This document shows, one piece after another, positions 17,104 through 26,220 of a stretch of 64,000 nucleotides of DNA. The notes beneath the pieces were generated by a model that saw only the letters and a program-made list of their open reading frames with translations, did not search any database and was not told the origin of the DNA. Each line of letters opens with the position of its first letter. The first letter of the stretch is position 1. Origin of the DNA: JAEUMG01 sp046349315 (GTDB taxonomy: Bacteria > Pseudomonadota > Alphaproteobacteria > Rhizobiales > Aestuariivirgaceae); the NCBI GenBank assembly GCA_046349315.1, contig JAXMCQ010000002.1:124001-188000 (forward strand). Reading direction: 5' to 3'. A program made the translations under genes and the position numbers.

Positions 17104-18429
17104 TCACCACCAGGGCGAGGGACGCAAGGTCGATTCGGAAATCTCCGTCGGCCAGATGATCTTGTGCTCGCCGTCCTGCACCTGGACATAGAGTTGGCTC
17201 ATGCCCTTTTCGAGTTCGGCCGCCTGATTCCCGAAGCCGTTATCGGGATAGTGCAGGGCTTCCTGAAACTCGTTGTTCATGTCCATCATGCCGCAGACGC
17301 CGCGATAGGGGTTCTCACGGATCCATTTGCAATTGGCGGCGAAGTCTTCCGGATTCTTCGTCGCCTCCCAGGAGCGCTTCAGATACTGAACAATGTCATA
17401 GCCGTTGCCGGTATAGACGAGACCCATGACGCCGACGAATTCCGGGTAACGGGCAAGATACTTCTTACGAAAATCCTGCCCAATCTGGTCACCGTAGACG
17501 CCGAGCACCGTGCTCCAGCAGAAGCCTTCGGTCGCCGAGCCGCCAAGTTGCAGGAATTCCGGCTGTGACGGGCCGTATTGCAGATAGACGATCGCACCGG
17601 GTACCGGATCTGCAGCGAACTGCTTGCAGAAGGCCGCATATTCGGCCGCCACCCAGTGATCGATCATGATCGCCGCCGCATCGACCTCTTTCAGCTTCTG
17701 GATCACAGGGCTCCAGTCATTGACCGGATATTGGATGTCCGTCACTTCGGCGAGTTCGAAATTATACTTCGGGATCGACTCGCGCGCCGCTTTGAGGATG
17801 GTCTGGCAGTAACCGACCTGTTCGGCGACGATATGGATCTTCCGGTTCTTCGGCTTCCACACGCCGGTCTCTTCCATCTTGGTCAGCCACAATGGATAGG
17901 TCCAGCCGTAATTGACTTCGGAAGGATCGGTCTGCAGCACGTGGCTGTACTTTGCCGGATCTTCTTTGTAGGCGATCGTTGCGTTGCGCTGTGTGTTGCC
18001 TTGCAGATAGGGGGCCTTGTACTTGGCCGATTCATCCATCGCCGGGATCGGCGCAAAGAGGAAGGCGTTCGAGATCGCGTGCACCTTCTTGTCGATGCAG
18101 GCGGCGATCGCCTGGCGGCAGCTCTCAGGCGACAGTTTGTCGACGTCTGGCACGAACAGTTCGATTTCACGGCCGAGTACGCCGCCTGCGGCGTTGATCT
18201 CTTCAACCGCAAGCTTGGTGCCGTTGAGATGATCGGTATCATCCGCGACGCCGTAAGGCGTGGACAAAGACGATGGTACGCCGATGAGTAGCTTGTCACT
18301 GGTCTGGGCGATCACCGCGGGCGCGGCAAGTGCCGCCGCGGCGCCACCGAGTCCCACTTTCAGCGCCGTACGCCGCGTGATGGGGGTGGCTCCCGACAAA
18401 AGGGAAGCCTTATAGGTCCTGCGCGTCAT
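17104..18429 (-). CDS. Periplasmic substrate-binding protein of the amide importer (Peripla_BP/AmiC-like)
   Basis: This 441-residue protein has a twin-arginine signal peptide (ITRRTALKVGLGG then AAAALAAPAVIAQ, cleavage near residue 41), so it is exported folded. The mature part is a two-lobed type I binding protein. It opens with LLIGVPSSLSTPYGVADDTDH and EEINAAGGVLG, and is related to urea/short-chain-amide binders. Its order and C-terminal ending (IIWPTEI...PWW) parallel the cytoplasmic homologue at 21094-22296 (ALIAPEP...PPWL), as expected if both recognise the same ligand. It is the first gene of the minus-strand importer-formamidase operon. Confidence 0.88.
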   Translation of the reverse strand: MTRRTYKASLLSGATPITRRTALKVGLGGAAAALAAPAVIAQTSDKLLIGVPSSLSTPYGVADDTDHLNGTKLAVEEINAAGGVLGREIELFVPDVDKLSPESCRQAIAACIDKKVHAISNAFLFAPIPAMDESAKYKAPYLQGNTQRNATIAYKEDPAKYSHVLQTDPSEVNYGWTYPLWLTKMEETGVWKPKNRKIHIVAEQVGYCQTILKAARESIPKYNFELAEVTDIQYPVNDWSPVIQKLKEVDAAAIMIDHWVAAEYAAFCKQFAADPVPGAIVYLQYGPSQPEFLQLGGSATEGFCWSTVLGVYGDQIGQDFRKKYLARYPEFVGVMGLVYTGNGYDIVQYLKRSWEATKNPEDFAANCKWIRENPYRGVCGMMDMNNEFQEALHYPDNGFGNQAAELEKGMSQLYVQVQDGEHKIIWPTEISESTLRPSPWW

Positions 18430-18856
18430 TTCTCTCCTCCGTTATCCGAGTCACATTTTCAAGCAAAACGTCTAGACTAAACGCAAAGATCGGCAGTGAC
18501 TTCTAATCTGCTTTTCATTTAGTAAGACTCGGCGGCCCGAAACTGTCAAGCGGCTTTGGCTCTTTCGAGGCTGCGATTGCGAGAGAAGGGCGCGCGATCC
18601 AGCTTCCGGATAGTTCAAGAAATAGGCTTGTATTGCTCTATTTTGGGGCAGCGGATGACGGCGAGTGCGGTGCAAAACGCAGACGCGTCATGTCTGTGGG
18701 TACAGCCGATGTAGCTAGACATTCTGATAGTAGCGATATAGATTCGCGCAGAAATTGGGCACTTAGCCCTTTCGCCGGTCCTTGTTCAAACCCCGATTGA
18801 GAGTCTGGTGGATCAAAAAAACCTTGGGTAGGAAACGGAGTACGCGAATCTCCAAG
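18430..18856. other. Divergent intergenic region between amide operon and its regulators
   Basis: This 427-base gap separates the minus-strand importer operon from the plus-strand regulator operon and should hold promoters for both. A sigma70-like minus-strand promoter is annotated inside it. No convincing operator repeat for a LuxR-type regulator was picked out by eye, and no short ORF looks real. Confidence 0.5.
18520..18549 (-). promoter_or_regulatory. Candidate promoter for the importer-formamidase operon
   Basis: On the minus strand a perfect -35 hexamer TTGACA (18544-18549) is followed after 18 bases by TTACTA (18520-18525), a fair -10. The predicted start lies about 80-90 bases before the binding-protein ATG. 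This is consensus matching only; the weak -10 would fit activator dependence. Confidence 0.35.
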
Positions 18857-19555
18857 ATGAGTGAGTCTGAAATGGTCGCAGCACTTCCCAAGTCCGCTCC
18901 GGCACTCACCATTCTCATTGCCGACGACCATTGGGTCGTGCGCGAATCGCTGAAGCAAGTCGCTCGTAGCATCGATGCCAGCGTAGACATCAAGGAAGCC
19001 TCGACCTTCGAGGAGACGCTCGCGATCCTCGACGACCATCCCTATATCGGCCTTATCTTGGTCGATCTCGTCATGCCTGGAGTGAAGGATTTCCAAGGTC
19101 TCGAATTGCTGAGGCGCCGCTTTCCGACAATTCCCGTCGCGGTGATTTCGATCCATGAGGATCCCGATTACGTCCGGCAGGCCATACAGAACGGCGTCAT
19201 CGGTTACATTCCGAAATCCGCTAATGCCGAGGAGATTCGCCGCGCACTGACTCGCATCTTCGAAGGCGAAGTCTATTTCCCGCGCGATCTCTTGACGCGA
19301 TCCTGGCCCGTCACCGCGGAGGAGCCCGCAGCGCAGTCGGATGCCGACGGTCCTCGCCTCAGTGAGCGCGAGGACGAAATCATTACGCTGCTCGGGGAAG
19401 GCCGCGCCGTCAACGGCATTGCCAAAGCGCTCGGCATAACGCCGCAAACGGTTCGTGTGCATCTTGGCAACGCGATGCGTAAGCTTGGGTTGAAGAATCG
19501 CGAGGCCGCGATCCTCTATGCCGTGACCCGCGCCGGAAAAAGCAGCGAACGATAA
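18857..19555 (+). CDS. NarL/FixJ-type response regulator
   Basis: The 232-residue protein has an N-terminal receiver domain with acidic pair near residues 23-24 (IADDH), phosphoacceptor D70 (LILVDLVMPG) and conserved K near IPKSA. A C-terminal LuxR-type HTH follows (LSEREDEIITLLGEGRAVNG, then IAKALGITPQTVRVHL). The start is uncertain: the ATG at 18857 is chosen because the receiver begins soon after, but its ribosome site is poor, and 18872 (ATG) is an alternative. The stop overlaps the kinase start by one base (TAATG), implying translational coupling. The likely target is the divergent formamidase operon. Confidence 0.85.
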   Translation: MSESEMVAALPKSAPALTILIADDHWVVRESLKQVARSIDASVDIKEASTFEETLAILDDHPYIGLILVDLVMPGVKDFQGLELLRRRFPTIPVAVISIHEDPDYVRQAIQNGVIGYIPKSANAEEIRRALTRIFEGEVYFPRDLLTRSWPVTAEEPAAQSDADGPRLSEREDEIITLLGEGRAVNGIAKALGITPQTVRVHLGNAMRKLGLKNREAAILYAVTRAGKSSER

Positions 19556-21090
19556 TGTCGCAGGCTGAGGATCCGCCGAAGGATCGAGCCGACATAGCAT
19601 TCCGCCATCTGGAGCAGGGCCTTTGCGTCTGGTCCGCGGATGGCCGCCTCTCCTACTGCAATCCCGCCCTCGCCGATAGTCTTGGGCTGCACCAGCATGC
19701 ACTGGCGGGGCTCACCGTCATCCAGCTCCTCGAGCAGGCGCGCCGGCAGGGCACGTTGATCAGCGCTGAAGTTCAGGCGAGCGACGAGGTATCCTCGGCG
19801 AGCCCAACGCGATTGGGCGGAACGCTTCTGATCTGTGCCGACGGCCGCGCTCTTTCGGCGCGTGATTCTGCGATGCCGGACGGTGGATCTCTCTCCATTC
19901 TGGTCGATGTAACCGAGGCGCGTCGCAATCTCACTGCACTGGCCCAGGCCCGCGACAAGGCTGCCGCCGCCGATCAGAGCAAGTCGCGATTCCTGCGCGC
20001 CGCCAATCACGATCTCCGCCAGCCATTGGCTTCGCTCAAAATCCTCGTCTATTCTTGCCTTGCCGCCGAGAATGAAGAAGACCGCAAGCAGGCGCTTCAC
20101 GCGATGGACGTTTCCGTCTCGATCATGGAGGATCTGCTCGGTGCGTTGCTCAATATTGGGCAGCTTGATGCCGGCAAGATCGAACCGTCGATTGGAACCT
20201 TCCAGATTTCGGCGATCCTGACGCGGCTTGAAGTTCAATTTGCCCATCAAGCCCGCGAAAAAGGTCTCAAGCTCCGCATCGTTCCTTCCAAGCTTGCCGT
20301 CGTAAGCGACCGTGTATTGCTCGAGCGCATCCTCGCCAATCTCGTCAGCAATGCCATCCGCTACACCGAGGTTGGCCGCGTTCTGGTTGGATGCCGGCGT
20401 CATGGCCGTATGCTGCGGATCATCGTCGCCGATACCGGCATTGGCATTGCGCCTGAACATCACGAAGCGATTTTCGAGGAGTTCTACCGCGTCAGCGACA
20501 CCCAATCACATGCCAAGCATAGTCTGGGCCTCGGACTTAACATTGCGAGGCGGCTTTCAGACATTCTGGGGCATGAGCTCAGCATCGCCAGCCAAGTCGG
20601 CAAGGGAACGGTCTTCCATGTCGATGTCCCGATCGGCAACGTCTGGCACAGCGGTACTGGCGAGCCCGAGATCAGCGAGCGCATTGGCGGCGAATTCGCG
20701 GGGCTGTGCGGGCTCGTTCTCGAAGATGACAAGATCCTGCGCGAGGCTTTCACCACGCTGCTTCAGCGCTGGGGGATGACAGTCGTCACCATTGATGATT
20801 TCGACAATGTCGCCAAGGCCGTGGGTGAACTCGACTGCCAACCAGACATTATCCTCACCGATTATCGTTTGCGCGGGCGCATCCAGGGCACCGATCTCGT
20901 CGGCGCCATCAACGACATTCTTGAGAAACCGTGCCCCGCACTTGTCATGACTGCCGAGACGGCGCCGGAAGTGATTAGTTCGATCAAGGCCCAGGGCTTT
21001 CCGCTCTTGATCAAGCCAGTCAGCCCGCCGGCTTTGCGCATCCTCATGCACAATCTTCTGTTCGAGCCCGACCTCGTCACGGAATTCTGA
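19555..21090 (+). CDS. Soluble hybrid sensor histidine kinase (PAS-HisKA-HATPase-REC)
   Basis: The 511-residue protein has no signal peptide or transmembrane helix. Residues ~12-125 form a PAS-like sensor. The H-box AANHDLRQPL carries the phosphorylated H152. The ATPase domain has N266 (NLVSNAIRY), DTGIGI (~293-298) and GLGLNIARR. A C-terminal receiver (~384-505) has acidic residues LEDDK and phosphoacceptor D436 (LTDYRL). HDLRQPL kinases with a terminal receiver often feed NarL-type regulators, as encoded just upstream. The AmiC-like protein encoded three bases downstream is a likely input partner. Confidence 0.88.
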   Translation: MSQAEDPPKDRADIAFRHLEQGLCVWSADGRLSYCNPALADSLGLHQHALAGLTVIQLLEQARRQGTLISAEVQASDEVSSASPTRLGGTLLICADGRALSARDSAMPDGGSLSILVDVTEARRNLTALAQARDKAAAADQSKSRFLRAANHDLRQPLASLKILVYSCLAAENEEDRKQALHAMDVSVSIMEDLLGALLNIGQLDAGKIEPSIGTFQISAILTRLEVQFAHQAREKGLKLRIVPSKLAVVSDRVLLERILANLVSNAIRYTEVGRVLVGCRRHGRMLRIIVADTGIGIAPEHHEAIFEEFYRVSDTQSHAKHSLGLGLNIARRLSDILGHELSIASQVGKGTVFHVDVPIGNVWHSGTGEPEISERIGGEFAGLCGLVLEDDKILREAFTTLLQRWGMTVVTIDDFDNVAKAVGELDCQPDIILTDYRLRGRIQGTDLVGAINDILEKPCPALVMTAETAPEVISSIKAQGFPLLIKPVSPPALRILMHNLLFEPDLVTEF

Positions 21091-21093
21091 ACC

Positions 21094-22296
21094 ATGGCCA
21101 AGCCTCCCATTATCATTGGCAGCATGGTGCCGCTAACCGGCTCATCGGCCAATGACGGGCGGGAGTTTCGCAATGGTCTCACCATGGCGATCGACGAATT
21201 GAATGCGCGCGGCGGCATACTTGGCAGGCCGTTAGAGGCGGTCTTCATCGATACCGGCAATCAATCGGCGGCCGAGGTGGTGCGCGCTGCGCGTCTCCTC
21301 ATCTCGAAGCACAACGCCGCGGCGATCATCAATGGCTACAATATCGGCCCGCAGAATGCCGAATACGAGCCGATCGCCGATGCCGGCATTATCTATATGC
21401 ATCACAACACCCTGGTGCAGCATCACGACACGGTGGCGAGCGATCCGAAGCGCTATTTCGGCTGCTTCATGAGCGACCCCGCCGAATATTGGTACGGCCA
21501 GGGTTTCATCAAGTTCCTGTCGTGGCTGCGCGATAGCGGCCGCTGGCGCCCCCGCAACCGGCGCATAGCGATACTCTCAGGCCCCAAGCCCTATAGCATC
21601 GTGATTGCCAATGCGATGGCGGGCGCTGCTCCCACATTCGGCTGGGAGCTTCCGCTCAACCCGCTGATACGCCCGACCAACGCCGATTGGCGCGGCATCC
21701 TCGACCAGTTGCGCGCTCATGATCCCGCCGTCCTTGCAATGACCCACTTTCATGCCGGCGATCTTGCGCGGTTCCACCTGCAATTCATGGAAAAGCCATT
21801 GCCGGTTCTACTCTATCTGCAATATGGCGCCCTGCATCGCGCCTTTAGCGAGATCACCGGCGAGAAGGCGAGGGGCGTCATCACCTGCACGGTGATTGGC
21901 CTGCCGCGCGACGAGATCGGCCGGAAATTTGCAGCCGAATATCGCGCGCGATTTGGTCCGCATGCGACGCCGGAAGTCGGCTGCCAGCCTTATTGCTCGT
22001 TGCATCACTATGCGATCGCGGCATCGGTCGCGGGCGGCGTCGGCGCGCCGGGCGACATGGAGATCAACCGCCGCATCGCCCGCGCTTTGATCGAAATCCC
22101 CTATCGCAGCGTCGTCGGCATGATCAGGCTGCATCCTGTCTGGCAATCGGCCGTTCCCTATCCCGATGCCACCCAGGACCCCTCGCTCGGCATGCCGCAT
22201 CTTTTCTATCAGTTGCGCGGCCCCGAAGAGCCTCCAGCTCTGATCGCGCCGGAGCCCTATGTCGAGCAGGCCTTCGAGCTGCCGCCTTGGCTGTGA
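21094..22296 (+). CDS. AmiC-like cytoplasmic amide-binding sensor protein
   Basis: The 400-residue type I periplasmic-binding fold begins directly with the mature-type strand (PPIIIGSMVPLTGSSANDG), with no signal peptide, so it should stay in the cytoplasm. It resembles AmiC, the amide receptor that controls the Pseudomonas amidase operon by binding the antiterminator AmiR. Here no AmiR-like ANTAR gene is present. Instead the gene follows a soluble histidine kinase by three bases, which suggests ligand binding modulates the kinase. It is related to the exported binding protein of the same locus. Ligand identity is inferred from context. Confidence 0.8.
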   Translation: MAKPPIIIGSMVPLTGSSANDGREFRNGLTMAIDELNARGGILGRPLEAVFIDTGNQSAAEVVRAARLLISKHNAAAIINGYNIGPQNAEYEPIADAGIIYMHHNTLVQHHDTVASDPKRYFGCFMSDPAEYWYGQGFIKFLSWLRDSGRWRPRNRRIAILSGPKPYSIVIANAMAGAAPTFGWELPLNPLIRPTNADWRGILDQLRAHDPAVLAMTHFHAGDLARFHLQFMEKPLPVLLYLQYGALHRAFSEITGEKARGVITCTVIGLPRDEIGRKFAAEYRARFGPHATPEVGCQPYCSLHHYAIAASVAGGVGAPGDMEINRRIARALIEIPYRSVVGMIRLHPVWQSAVPYPDATQDPSLGMPHLFYQLRGPEEPPALIAPEPYVEQAFELPPWL

Positions 22297-22303
22297 GATT
22301 TGT

Positions 22304-22648
22304 TCATCTGGCACCACGCTGGTCATCCGGCGGAGCGCAGTAAAGACTGTAGAGCGTGTTGAGCACGGCGGCGACCTCGGCGCTCGCAAGGCTGTAGTAA
22401 ATCGTCTGACCCTCGCGCCGCGTTTTGACCAGCGTCAACGCCCGCATCTTCCCCAAATGTTGGGATAGCGCCGACTGGCTTAGTCCCACGCGCTCGGCGA
22501 GTTCGCCGACCGAGAGTTCGCCTTGAAGTAGGTTGCACAACACTAGCAGGCGCTTGGGATGGGCCATGGAGCCGAGAAGGTCGGCCGCCTGCGCCGCCTT
22601 GGGTGCGAGCGCAACGAGGTCGAAATCGGGCAGGACAGGGCTTGACAT
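22304..22648 (-). CDS. bigR: ArsR-family persulfide-sensing repressor (BigR/SqrR-like)
   Basis: The 114-residue winged-helix repressor has recognition helix region LSQSALSQHLGKMRA. Two cysteines, C38 and C104, are 66 residues apart. BigR uses C42 and C108 with the same 66-residue spacing to form a tetrasulfide bridge when sulfane sulfur accumulates, releasing DNA. The gene is divergent from a YeeE/YedE-persulfide dioxygenase-SQR set, the classic BigR regulon. A perfect palindrome lies in the intergenic region. It converges on the AmiC-like gene with a seven-base gap. Confidence 0.88.
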   Translation of the reverse strand: MSSPVLPDFDLVALAPKAAQAADLLGSMAHPKRLLVLCNLLQGELSVGELAERVGLSQSALSQHLGKMRALTLVKTRREGQTIYYSLASAEVAAVLNTLYSLYCAPPDDQRGAR

Positions 22649-22672
22649 ATTAGAATTTCATAATATTATGAT
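22642..22672 (+). promoter_or_regulatory. Promoter and BigR operator for the sulfide operon
   Basis: A perfect TTGACA (22642-22647) and a TATTAT (22664-22669) are separated by 16 bases, a strong sigma70-type promoter facing the YeeE genes. A perfect 14-base palindrome TCATAATATTATGA (22658-22671) covers the -10, where a bound repressor would block polymerase. The -35 overlaps the bigR start codon, so the same site would also control bigR. Confidence 0.65.
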
Positions 22673-22727
22673 ATAAGAATATTAGGAAGAGTCGTTGCAT
22701 TGGTCAACCCTTCTCGGAGTTCCGCTC

Positions 22728-23159
22728 GTGGTCACTGAATTTACGCCCTATTCGGCGCTAGCTGGCGGGGCGCTCATCGGGCTCGCGGCAGCAGCCATGA
22801 TGTTGCTCACCGGGCGCATCGCCGGCATCAGCGGAATTGCCGCGAGGCTGCTGCCGCCGGCTGATCGCCAAGGCGTAACCGAGAGACTCTCCTTCATCGT
22901 CGGTCTCATTGCGGCGCCCTTGCTGTGGATCGTGGTGGCGGGGTTGCCTGTCATCCAATCGGTCTCCACCAACTTGGTTCTCATGATGGTGGCAGGCCTG
23001 CTGGTCGGCTTCGGCTCTGTCTATGGCAGCGGCTGCACCAGCGGCCACGGCGTCTGCGGCCTGGCGCGACTGTCGCCGCGCTCGCTGGTGTCGGTGCTTG
23101 TGTTCATAGGCGCGGCCTCGCTCACAGTCTACCTGATGCGTCATGTGATCGGGAGCTAG
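22728..23159 (+). CDS. YeeE/YedE family sulfur-compound transporter subunit (PmpA-like)
   Basis: The 143-residue inner-membrane protein has about four hydrophobic segments and the family signature GSGCTSGHGVCG, whose cysteine relays thiosulfate or sulfane sulfur in TsuA/YeeE. The GTG at 22728 is chosen because it yields the usual (M)VTEFTP(Y)SALAGG start; a TTG at 22695 would add 11 atypical residues. It forms a pair with the next YeeE gene two bases downstream. Confidence 0.82.
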   Translation: MVTEFTPYSALAGGALIGLAAAAMMLLTGRIAGISGIAARLLPPADRQGVTERLSFIVGLIAAPLLWIVVAGLPVIQSVSTNLVLMMVAGLLVGFGSVYGSGCTSGHGVCGLARLSPRSLVSVLVFIGAASLTVYLMRHVIGS

Positions 23160-23161
23160 AG

Positions 23162-23605
23162 ATGATGCGTACCGCCGTACATTTCGCAATCGGTCTGATC
23201 TTCGGCCTGGGGCTCGTCGTTTCAGGCATGGTCGATCCCACCAAGGTTCAGAACTTCCTCGACCTCTTCGGCTCTTGGGATCCAAGCCTCGCATTCGTTC
23301 TGGTCGGCGCGGTCGTCGTCACTTTTGCGGGCTACCGGCTCGCTTGGCGCAACGCGACGCCGATGCTCGACGACCAGTTTCATCTGCCCCGCTCGAGGGC
23401 AATCGATCGCCGGCTGCTGCTCGGCGCGGCGATCTTCGGTACCGGCTGGGGCCTAAGCGGCTATTGTCCGGGTCCGGCACTTACCGCGCTCGGTCTTCTC
23501 GCCCCCGGTACGATCGTCTTCGTTCCCGCAATGCTTGTCGGCATGTGGCTCGCACGCATGACGGCAAATGCCACCGAGCGAGTTCCTGTCAGCAGCAAGT
23601 CATGA
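23162..23605 (+). CDS. YeeE/YedE (DUF6691) family protein (PmpB-like)
   Basis: The 147-residue membrane protein has the GYCPGPAL signature and a GLVVSGM...DPTKVQNFLD first loop typical of the second half-transporter in bigR operons. Together with the preceding protein it would form one complete sulfur-compound channel. The stop lies 18 bases before the next start. Confidence 0.82.
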   Translation: MMRTAVHFAIGLIFGLGLVVSGMVDPTKVQNFLDLFGSWDPSLAFVLVGAVVVTFAGYRLAWRNATPMLDDQFHLPRSRAIDRRLLLGAAIFGTGWGLSGYCPGPALTALGLLAPGTIVFVPAMLVGMWLARMTANATERVPVSSKS

Positions 23606-23622
23606 ATTCCAAGGAGGACCTC

Positions 23623-24513
23623 ATGTCAGACATGCCCAAAGTCGACCTTAGCGTGAAGCCTGAAGTCACCGCATTCTTTGACGAGCCGACCAACACCATT
23701 AGCTATGTCGTCAAGGATCCCGCATCGAATGCCTGCGCCGTCGTTGATTCGGTCATGGATATCGACTACGCGGCCGGCCGCATTACCTATGGCGGTGCCG
23801 ACAAGATCATCGCCTTCATCAAGAAGAAGGGCCTCAAGCTCGAATGGCTGATCGAAACCCATGTTCATGCCGATCACCTGTCCGCAGCGCCCTATATCCA
23901 GAAGCATCTCGGTGGCAAGCTCGGCATTGGCGACAGGATCACGGTGGTGCAGGAGACTTTCGGCAAGATTTTCAACGAAGGCACCGAGTTCCAGCGCGAC
24001 GGCTCGCAATTCGATCGCCTATTCAAGGATGGCGACACCTATACCGTCGGCAAGATGCAGTGCTCTGCGATGCACACGCCGGGTCACACCCCGGCCTGCA
24101 TGACCCATGTCATGGGAGATGCCGCCTTTGTTGGCGATACGCTGTTCATGCCGGACGGCGGCACGGCGCGCGCTGATTTTCCTGGAGGCGATGCGCATAC
24201 GCTCTACAAGTCGATCAAGAGGGTGCTCGCACTGCCGAAGGAGACGCGCCTCTTCATGTGCCATGACTACGGCCCGAATGGCCGCGACATCCGTTGGGAA
24301 ACGACTGTTGGCGATGAGCGTGAACACAACATTCATGTTCACGACGGCGTCACGGAGGATGAATTCGTCGGCGTGCGTGAAGCGCGCGACCGCACCTTGG
24401 GCATGCCGAAGCTCATCATCCCGTCGCTCCAAGTGAACATGCGCGCGGGCGACCTGCCGCCTCCCGACGAAAGCGGCAAGCGTTTCCTCAAAGTGCCTGT
24501 CAACACGCTCTAG
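23623..24513 (+). CDS. Persulfide dioxygenase, metallo-beta-lactamase fold (Blh/ETHE1-like)
   Basis: The protein has 296 residues from the ATG at 23623, which has AAGGAGG five bases upstream. The metal-binding motif is HVHADH (H80, H82, D84, H85), followed by GHTPACMTHV and MCHDYGPNGR. ETHE1-type persulfide dioxygenases use one iron to oxidise glutathione persulfide to sulfite. Unlike the longer Blh proteins of Agrobacterium and Xylella it lacks the N-terminal DUF442 domain; that domain opens the next gene instead. Confidence 0.85.
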   Translation: MSDMPKVDLSVKPEVTAFFDEPTNTISYVVKDPASNACAVVDSVMDIDYAAGRITYGGADKIIAFIKKKGLKLEWLIETHVHADHLSAAPYIQKHLGGKLGIGDRITVVQETFGKIFNEGTEFQRDGSQFDRLFKDGDTYTVGKMQCSAMHTPGHTPACMTHVMGDAAFVGDTLFMPDGGTARADFPGGDAHTLYKSIKRVLALPKETRLFMCHDYGPNGRDIRWETTVGDEREHNIHVHDGVTEDEFVGVREARDRTLGMPKLIIPSLQVNMRAGDLPPPDESGKRFLKVPVNTL

Positions 24514-24536
24514 CTGGGAATAACGGGGAGGTTGTC

Positions 24537-26206
24537 ATGGACGTGAAACGCATTACCGATGATTTCGCGGTATCAGCCCAGATTACTCCCGCCGCGTTGG
24601 CGGACGTAGCAGCGGCCGGCTTTCGCGCCGTCATCGACAACCGCCCGGATGGCGAAGGCCCCGATCAGCCGTCATTTGCCGAAATCGCTGCGGCGGCAAA
24701 ACAACAAGGGCTCGTGTCGCGTTACTTGCCTGTCGTTTCGGGCAAGGTGAGCGACGCCGAAGCCCAAGCCTTCGGCGTCTCGCTCGCCGAACTGCCCAAG
24801 CCGGTGCTCGCATACTGCCGAACCGGCACGCGCTCCGCCACGCTTTGGTCTCTGTCACAGGCCGGTCACCGCCCGTTGCCCGATATTCTGCAACGCACCA
24901 AGCTCGCCGGCTACGATATGAGCGGTGTCGTCAAGCGCATTGCCAATGGCGGCCGCACCGTTGCCGATGAGACAGCATTGTCGCATGACATAGTCGTTGT
25001 CGGGGGCGGATCGGCCGGCATTGCTGTCGCTGCAAGCCTTCTCGCGCGTCGCGCCGATCTCGATATCGCCATCATCGAGCCCGCCGACATTCACTATTAC
25101 CAGCCGGGCTGGACATTGGTCGGGGCGGGGGTCTTCGATCCGCGCCTTACGCGTCGCGATATGGCCTCGCTCATTCCGGAAGGCGTCAAATGGATCATGG
25201 GAGCGGTCGCGGCTTTCGAGCCCGCGAGCAACGCTGTGATTCTCGAGGGTTGTCGCGTGTTGCCGAATACAAGCGCCTGATCGTGGCTATGGGCATCGGC
25301 GCCCAACTGGGACGCGATCGAAGGCCGCCGCAACGCCGGGCTGCAACGGCGTGACTTCGAATTACCGCTATGATCTCGCCCTATACCTGGGAACTCGTGC
25401 AGAAATTCAACGCCGGAAAGGCCATCTTCTACACAGCCGCCAATGCCGATCAAATGCGCCGGCGCTCCGCAGAAGGCGATGTATCTTTCCCGCGATCACC
25501 AGCTCGAACCGGCAGGCTCGGGCAGCATTGATGTGGAGTTCTGCAATGCCGGCGCTCTTGGCGTTGCCGACTACGGCGTTCCGGCTTTGATGGAATATGT
25601 GAAGCGCTACGGCATTACTTTGAGTTTCGGCCACAATCTTAAGGCCATCGACGGCCCGGCTGGAAGACCGCCTGGTTCACCCAGACGGACGCAGATGGCC
25701 GCACGCAGACGATCGAAAGGCGCTTCGACATGATCCATGTCGTGCCGCCGCAATTGGCGCTGGACTTCATCCGCGTGAGTCCGCTCGCCAACGCTGCTGG
25801 CCGGTCGATGTCGATCAGTATACGTTGCGCCACAAGAATTGCGAGAACATCTACAGCCTCGGCGACGTCATGAGCGCGCCCAACGCCAAGGATCTTGCGC
25901 GGCCGCCCGCAAACAGGCCCCTGTCGCAGCCGAGAATGTTTTGGGTCGACATGGGCCTCGTTAGCGAACCGCGCAATGCCGTCTATGATGGCTATGGATC
26001 CTGCCCCTTGACCGTCGAAAGGGTAAAATCGTGCTCGCTGAATTCGGCTATGGCGGCAAGCGCCTGCCCAGCTTTCCCAAATGGATCATTGATGATCTCG
26101 CCGAGCCGTACTGCTTGGTTCTTGAAAGAGCGTGCTTCCGCCGGTCTACTGGCGTGCCATGCTGCGCGGTCGCGAATATCTTGCAAAGCCTGCTCACCAG
26201 GCTTGA
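24537..26206 (+). pseudogene. sqr: DUF442-sulfide:quinone oxidoreductase fusion, broken by several frameshifts
   Basis: The intact first 240 residues encode a DUF442 phosphatase-like domain with a C-x5-R site (YCRTGTRS) followed by an FAD Rossmann motif (VVVGGGSAGIAVAAS) and HYYQPGWTLVGAG. The frame then breaks near 25260. SQR-like sequence continues in shifting frames: LIVAMGI, NYRYDLA, PYTWELVQKF, CAGAPQKAMYLS, DVEFCNAGA, YGITLSFGHNLKAID, AWFTQTDADGRT, IYSLGDVMSAPNAK and DGYGSCPLTVER. The natural stop would be the TGA at 26204-26206 after EYLAKPAHQA. At least five indels are needed to rebuild it, while codon-level sense is preserved between them. Intact, it would oxidise sulfide and pass electrons to quinone. 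Confidence 0.85.
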
Positions 26207-26220
26207 GTTGAAGGCGACCA

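Noticed and set aside
18638..19702. Long minus-strand open frame (354 codons) opposite the response regulator
   Set aside because: It lies antisense to a clear response regulator with intact motifs and has no recognisable domain; high GC makes such shadow frames common here.
19516..20505. 329-codon minus-strand frame opposite the histidine kinase
   Set aside because: Complement of the conserved H-box and ATPase region; no ribosome site and no domain.
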